NCBI RefSeq assembly: GCF_003002095.1
Contig: NZ_PVZC01000003.1
Coordinates: 62,001-126,000, forward strand
Length of the DNA: 64,000 nucleotides
From: Allonocardiopsis opalescens
GTDB lineage: Bacteria; Actinomycetota; Actinomycetes; Streptosporangiales; Streptosporangiaceae
Direction of reading: 5' to 3'
The number at the start of each line of letters is the position of its first letter. Position 1 is the stretch's first letter. The notes beneath the pieces are model-generated. The model was not told the origin of the DNA and did not search any database. It was given only the letters and a program-made list of their open reading frames with translations. The position numbers were made by a program, and so were the translations under genes. Shown here piece after piece: positions 61,693 through 64,000 of the stretch.

Positions 61693-62940
61693 ATGACCCT
61701 TCCGACGGGCCGGACCGCCGGCACCGCGGCCGCCCGGACGGCGCGGCGCGGCTCGGCCGCGCTGCTGGTCGCCGGGGTCTTCCTCATCGCCGCCAATCTG
61801 CGCCCGGCCATCATCGCGGTCGCCCCGCTGGTTGAGGCGATCCGCGCCGACACCGGGCTGTCGGCGACCGCGACCGGGCTGCTCACCACGCTGCCGATCG
61901 TCTGCCTGGGCGCGCTGGCGCCGCTGGCGCCCCGGCTGGCCGGCCGCTTCGGCATCGAACCGGTGCTGCTGGCCGTGCTCGCCGTGCTGTGCGCCGGTTT
62001 CGCGCTGCGCACCGCGCCGCCGGTGCTCTTCCTGTTCGCGGGCAGCCTGCTGGTCGGCGCCGCGATCGCCGTGGGCAATGTGCTGGTGCCGAGCCTGGTC
62101 AAGCGCGACTTCCCGAGCCGGGTGGGCCTGCTCACCGGCGCGTACACCGTGATGCTGTCGGGCTGCGCGGCGGTGGCCGCCGGGGTGACGGTGCCGCTGA
62201 TGGACGCCCTCGCGCTGCCGTGGCGCTGGGCGCTCGCCCTGTGGGCGCTGCCGGCGGTGCTGGCGCTGGCGGTGTGGGCGCCGCAGGCGCGCCGGCACAC
62301 CAGGGAGCCGCCGCGCCTGCCGGTGCGCGGGCTGTGGCGCAGCGCGCTGGCCTGGCAGGTCACCTGCTACATGGGCCTGCAGTCGCTGCACTTCTACACG
62401 CTGACCGCCTGGACTCCGGCGATCTTCGCCGAGCACGGTGTGGACGCGGAGTCGGCCGGCTGGCTGCTGTCGCTGGCCGGGCTGAGCGGACTGCCCGCGT
62501 CGCTGGCCGTCTCGCTGCTCGCGGCCCGCTCGCGGCGGCAGGGGCGGTACGCCGCGGCCAATGTGGCGCTGAGCACGGCCGGGGTGCTGGGCCTGCTCGT
62601 CGCACCGGTGCAGGGCGCTTACCTGTGGATGGTGCTACTCGGGCTCGGGCAGGGTACCGGGATCAGCGTGGCGCTGCTGCTGATCGTGCTGCGTTCGCCC
62701 GACACCGCGCACACCACCGCGCTGTCGGCGATGGCCCAGGGCGTCGGCTACCTGCTGGCGGCGGCCGGCCCGGTGGCGATCGGCCTCTCGCACGACCTGA
62801 CGGGCGGCTGGAGGGCCGCGCTGGTCGTCCTGCTGGTGCTGCTGGCGGCGCAGCTGGCCGCCGGGCTTGGGGCCGGGCGCGATCTGCGGGTACAGGGAGC
62901 GGTCGAGCCGCTTCCGTCGGTAAACATCAAGCGGGTGTGA
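61693..62940 (+). CDS. MFS transporter, CynX/NimT family
   Basis: This 415-aa protein with twelve predicted helices begins with a basic tail, then LLVAGVFLIAANLRPAIIAV, APLVEAIRADTGLSATATGL and RAALVVLLVLLAAQLAAGLG near the end. The LRPAIIAVAPL start and the TGL-STTPI-like pattern fit CynX/NimT. It may export cyanate, nitroimidazoles or related small anions. The ATG at 61693 follows GGAGG by 5-6 nt. Just upstream, GGATGT-TA-GGATGT is a direct repeat suited to a GntR-type operator, though no GntR gene is nearby. Confidence 0.87.
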   Translation: MTLPTGRTAGTAAARTARRGSAALLVAGVFLIAANLRPAIIAVAPLVEAIRADTGLSATATGLLTTLPIVCLGALAPLAPRLAGRFGIEPVLLAVLAVLCAGFALRTAPPVLFLFAGSLLVGAAIAVGNVLVPSLVKRDFPSRVGLLTGAYTVMLSGCAAVAAGVTVPLMDALALPWRWALALWALPAVLALAVWAPQARRHTREPPRLPVRGLWRSALAWQVTCYMGLQSLHFYTLTAWTPAIFAEHGVDAESAGWLLSLAGLSGLPASLAVSLLAARSRRQGRYAAANVALSTAGVLGLLVAPVQGAYLWMVLLGLGQGTGISVALLLIVLRSPDTAHTTALSAMAQGVGYLLAAAGPVAIGLSHDLTGGWRAALVVLLVLLAAQLAAGLGAGRDLRVQGAVEPLPSVNIKRV

Positions 62941-63115
62941 CACCTCCCACGCCAAGATCAATGGATTCGGATTGACGTGAAGGTGAACGGAAGGTTAACT
63001 TGGACCATCTTAGAAGTGTGGGCGTGGTGTGGCGGCAGCCGTACCCGCCGCACAGGGAGGTCGGCCGAACCGTTCACCGGATCGGCCGGCCCTGGGGAGA
63101 GCGGGGTACAGCACG

Positions 63116-63367
63116 ATGGCGATGACGGAACCGGTCATGCTGAGCAGTGCGCCGCAGGTTCTTCTGGGCGTCGCCCACGACGTCGTCAGCAAGACCCGGC
63201 AGGTGCCGCGGCCGCGCTTCGCGCGTGCCGAGGAGGCGCTCGCCGAGGCGCCCGCCGCACCGGTGCGCGCGACCGCGGCATCCAACGCACCGCAGATGGT
63301 GTGGGAGCTGGTCGCCACCGAGGACGGCCGGCAGCGGCCGGAGTGCCGCTGGACGATGAACGACTGA
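63116..63367 (+). CDS. Hypothetical small protein
   Basis: This 83-aa protein begins MAMTEPVMLSSAPQVLLGVA, then HDVVSKTRQVPRPRFARAEE, and ends PECRWTMND. The centre is Ala/Pro-rich and probably disordered. Codon use is typical of the genome. ATG at 63116 or 63122 are alternatives; no clear ribosome-binding site is seen. No family recognised. It is convergent with the acetyltransferase gene. Confidence 0.5.
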   Translation: MAMTEPVMLSSAPQVLLGVAHDVVSKTRQVPRPRFARAEEALAEAPAAPVRATAASNAPQMVWELVATEDGRQRPECRWTMND

Positions 63368-63412
63368 CACACCGGAGGGGTTCGCAGGCGGTGCCGCGGG
63401 AGCGGCACCGCC

Positions 63413-64000
63413 TCACTGCGTTCCGGGGCCCTCCAGCAGGCCGTGCCGCCGCGCCAGCTCGGCGAGTTCGCCGACGCGGCCCGCCATGATGACGGCCGCG
63501 TGCTCGGTGACCAGCTCGATCGGCCAGTCCCACCAGGCGATCCGGCCCAGCAGCGACGCCTCCTCGCGGGTGAAGCGCTCCCGGATCACGCCGGCGGGGT
63601 TGCCGCCGACGATCGTGTACGGCGCGACGTCGCGGGTGACCACCGCGGCGGTCGCCACCACGGCGCCGTCGCCGATGGCCACCCCGGGCATGATGGTCGC
63701 GCCGCGCCCGATCCACACGTCGTTGCCGACGACGGTGTCGCCGGGCGAGGCGCGCAGCGCGGACCAGGTGTCGAGGGTGCGCTGCTGCCAGGCGCCGTCG
63801 AACATGGTGAACGGATAGGTGGACACCCCCGCCATCAGGTGGCTGCCGGCCGGCATCACGAAGCGCACGCCGGCGGCCAGCTGGCAGAAGCGGCCGAGGA
63901 CCAGCCGCTCGGGGCCGTAGTTGTACAGCACGTTGTCGGTCTCGAAGCGCTCGGCGGCGACCGGGTCGTCGTAGTAGGTGTACTCCCCCACCTCGATCAG
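63413..64000 (-). CDS. CatB/Vat-type O-acetyltransferase, 5' end outside window
   Basis: This left-handed beta-helix (hexapeptide) acetyltransferase has [60 protein letters not shown] and [16 protein letters not shown], the xenobiotic acetyltransferase signature. The HxMxGxSTYPF loop is where chloramphenicol- and streptogramin-type enzymes place their catalytic His (His in GSHLM). The frame continues off the edge ([10 protein letters not shown] preceded by LIE), so about 20 or more N-terminal residues are missing. It may acetylate a drug or a sugar; the substrate is unknown. Confidence 0.87.
   Translation of the reverse strand: MIEVGEYTYYDDPVAAERFETDNVLYNYGPERLVLGRFCQLAAGVRFVMPAGSHLMAGVSTYPFTMFDGAWQQRTLDTWSALRASPGDTVVGNDVWIGRGATIMPGVAIGDGAVVATAAVVTRDVAPYTIVGGNPAGVIRERFTREEASLLGRIAWWDWPIELVTEHAAVIMAGRVGELAELARRHGLLEGPGTQ

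Overview
The window is very GC-rich, codes densely on both strands, uses GTG/TTG starts freely and has several leaderless-type starts. Its gene order follows the actinobacterial block known in Mycobacterium tuberculosis as roughly Rv3649-Rv3753: helicase, Tad-like secretion genes, acs, nth, marP, crp, RidA/DUF4177, paired ArsA-like ATPases, whiB4, ponA2, ask/asd, recR/ebfC/dnaX, SRP RNA, tRNA-Ser and tadA. Codon use, the TPP-riboswitch tenA and the repeat style suggest a Streptosporangiales/Nocardiopsaceae-type actinomycete; the family is an inference. By synteny the region should lie on the oriC side of the chromosome.

Layout. 0-10.4 kb: the 3' end of a DUF1998 helicase converges on a minus-strand Tad/Flp-like operon (CpaE/Ssd-like, TadA ATPase, TadB, TadC, DUF4244 pilin-like, TadE, TadE-like). 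This operon is interrupted three times by non-coding, repeat-filled segments. One contains degenerate tandem copies of the 3' end of the last tad gene, and another contains a relic CRISPR-like array. 10.4-15.2 kb: a TPP riboswitch with tenA, a 6C RNA, a pseudo-Fic protein and acetyl-CoA synthetase. 15.6-31.8 kb: amidohydrolase, an in-frame NhaA-holin ORF, hydrolase, DUF309, MBL protein, Crp, Nth, NUDIX, MarP, RidA/DUF4177, SPFH protein, two ArsA-like ATPases and WhiB. 32.2-34.4 kb: the bifunctional penicillin-binding protein.

34.5-42.9 kb is an accessory stretch inserted between the ponA2-like and Rv3683-like genes: S9 peptidase, an unannotated 48-aa small protein, a GH29 fucosidase-like protein, and a divergent RibD-type reductase and LuxR ATPase pair, closed by tRNA-Pro. 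43-51.4 kb: metallophosphoesterase, YqeY, asd-ask (with an internal ask-beta start), DUF5063, recR, ebfC, dnaX, SRP RNA and tRNA-Ser(CGA), followed by a 74-77-bp tandem array. 51.9-64 kb: small enzymes and regulators, tRNA-Ser(GGA), tadA with two associated proteins, upp, small membrane proteins, an EamA exporter, an XRE-cupin regulator, an MFS transporter and a truncated acetyltransferase.

The most unusual feature is a dispersed intergenic repeat. It carries two TTGTCCACA-type (DnaA-box-like) 9-mers exactly 32 bp apart, followed by a conserved AGAATGGTTCCAAGGGG tail. Clear copies lie at about 15.4 and 20.6 kb, a partial one at 25.7 kb, a related one at 4.8 kb inside the tad cluster, and degenerate ones near 34.4 and 44.5 kb. 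No transposase, integrase or intact phage module is present.
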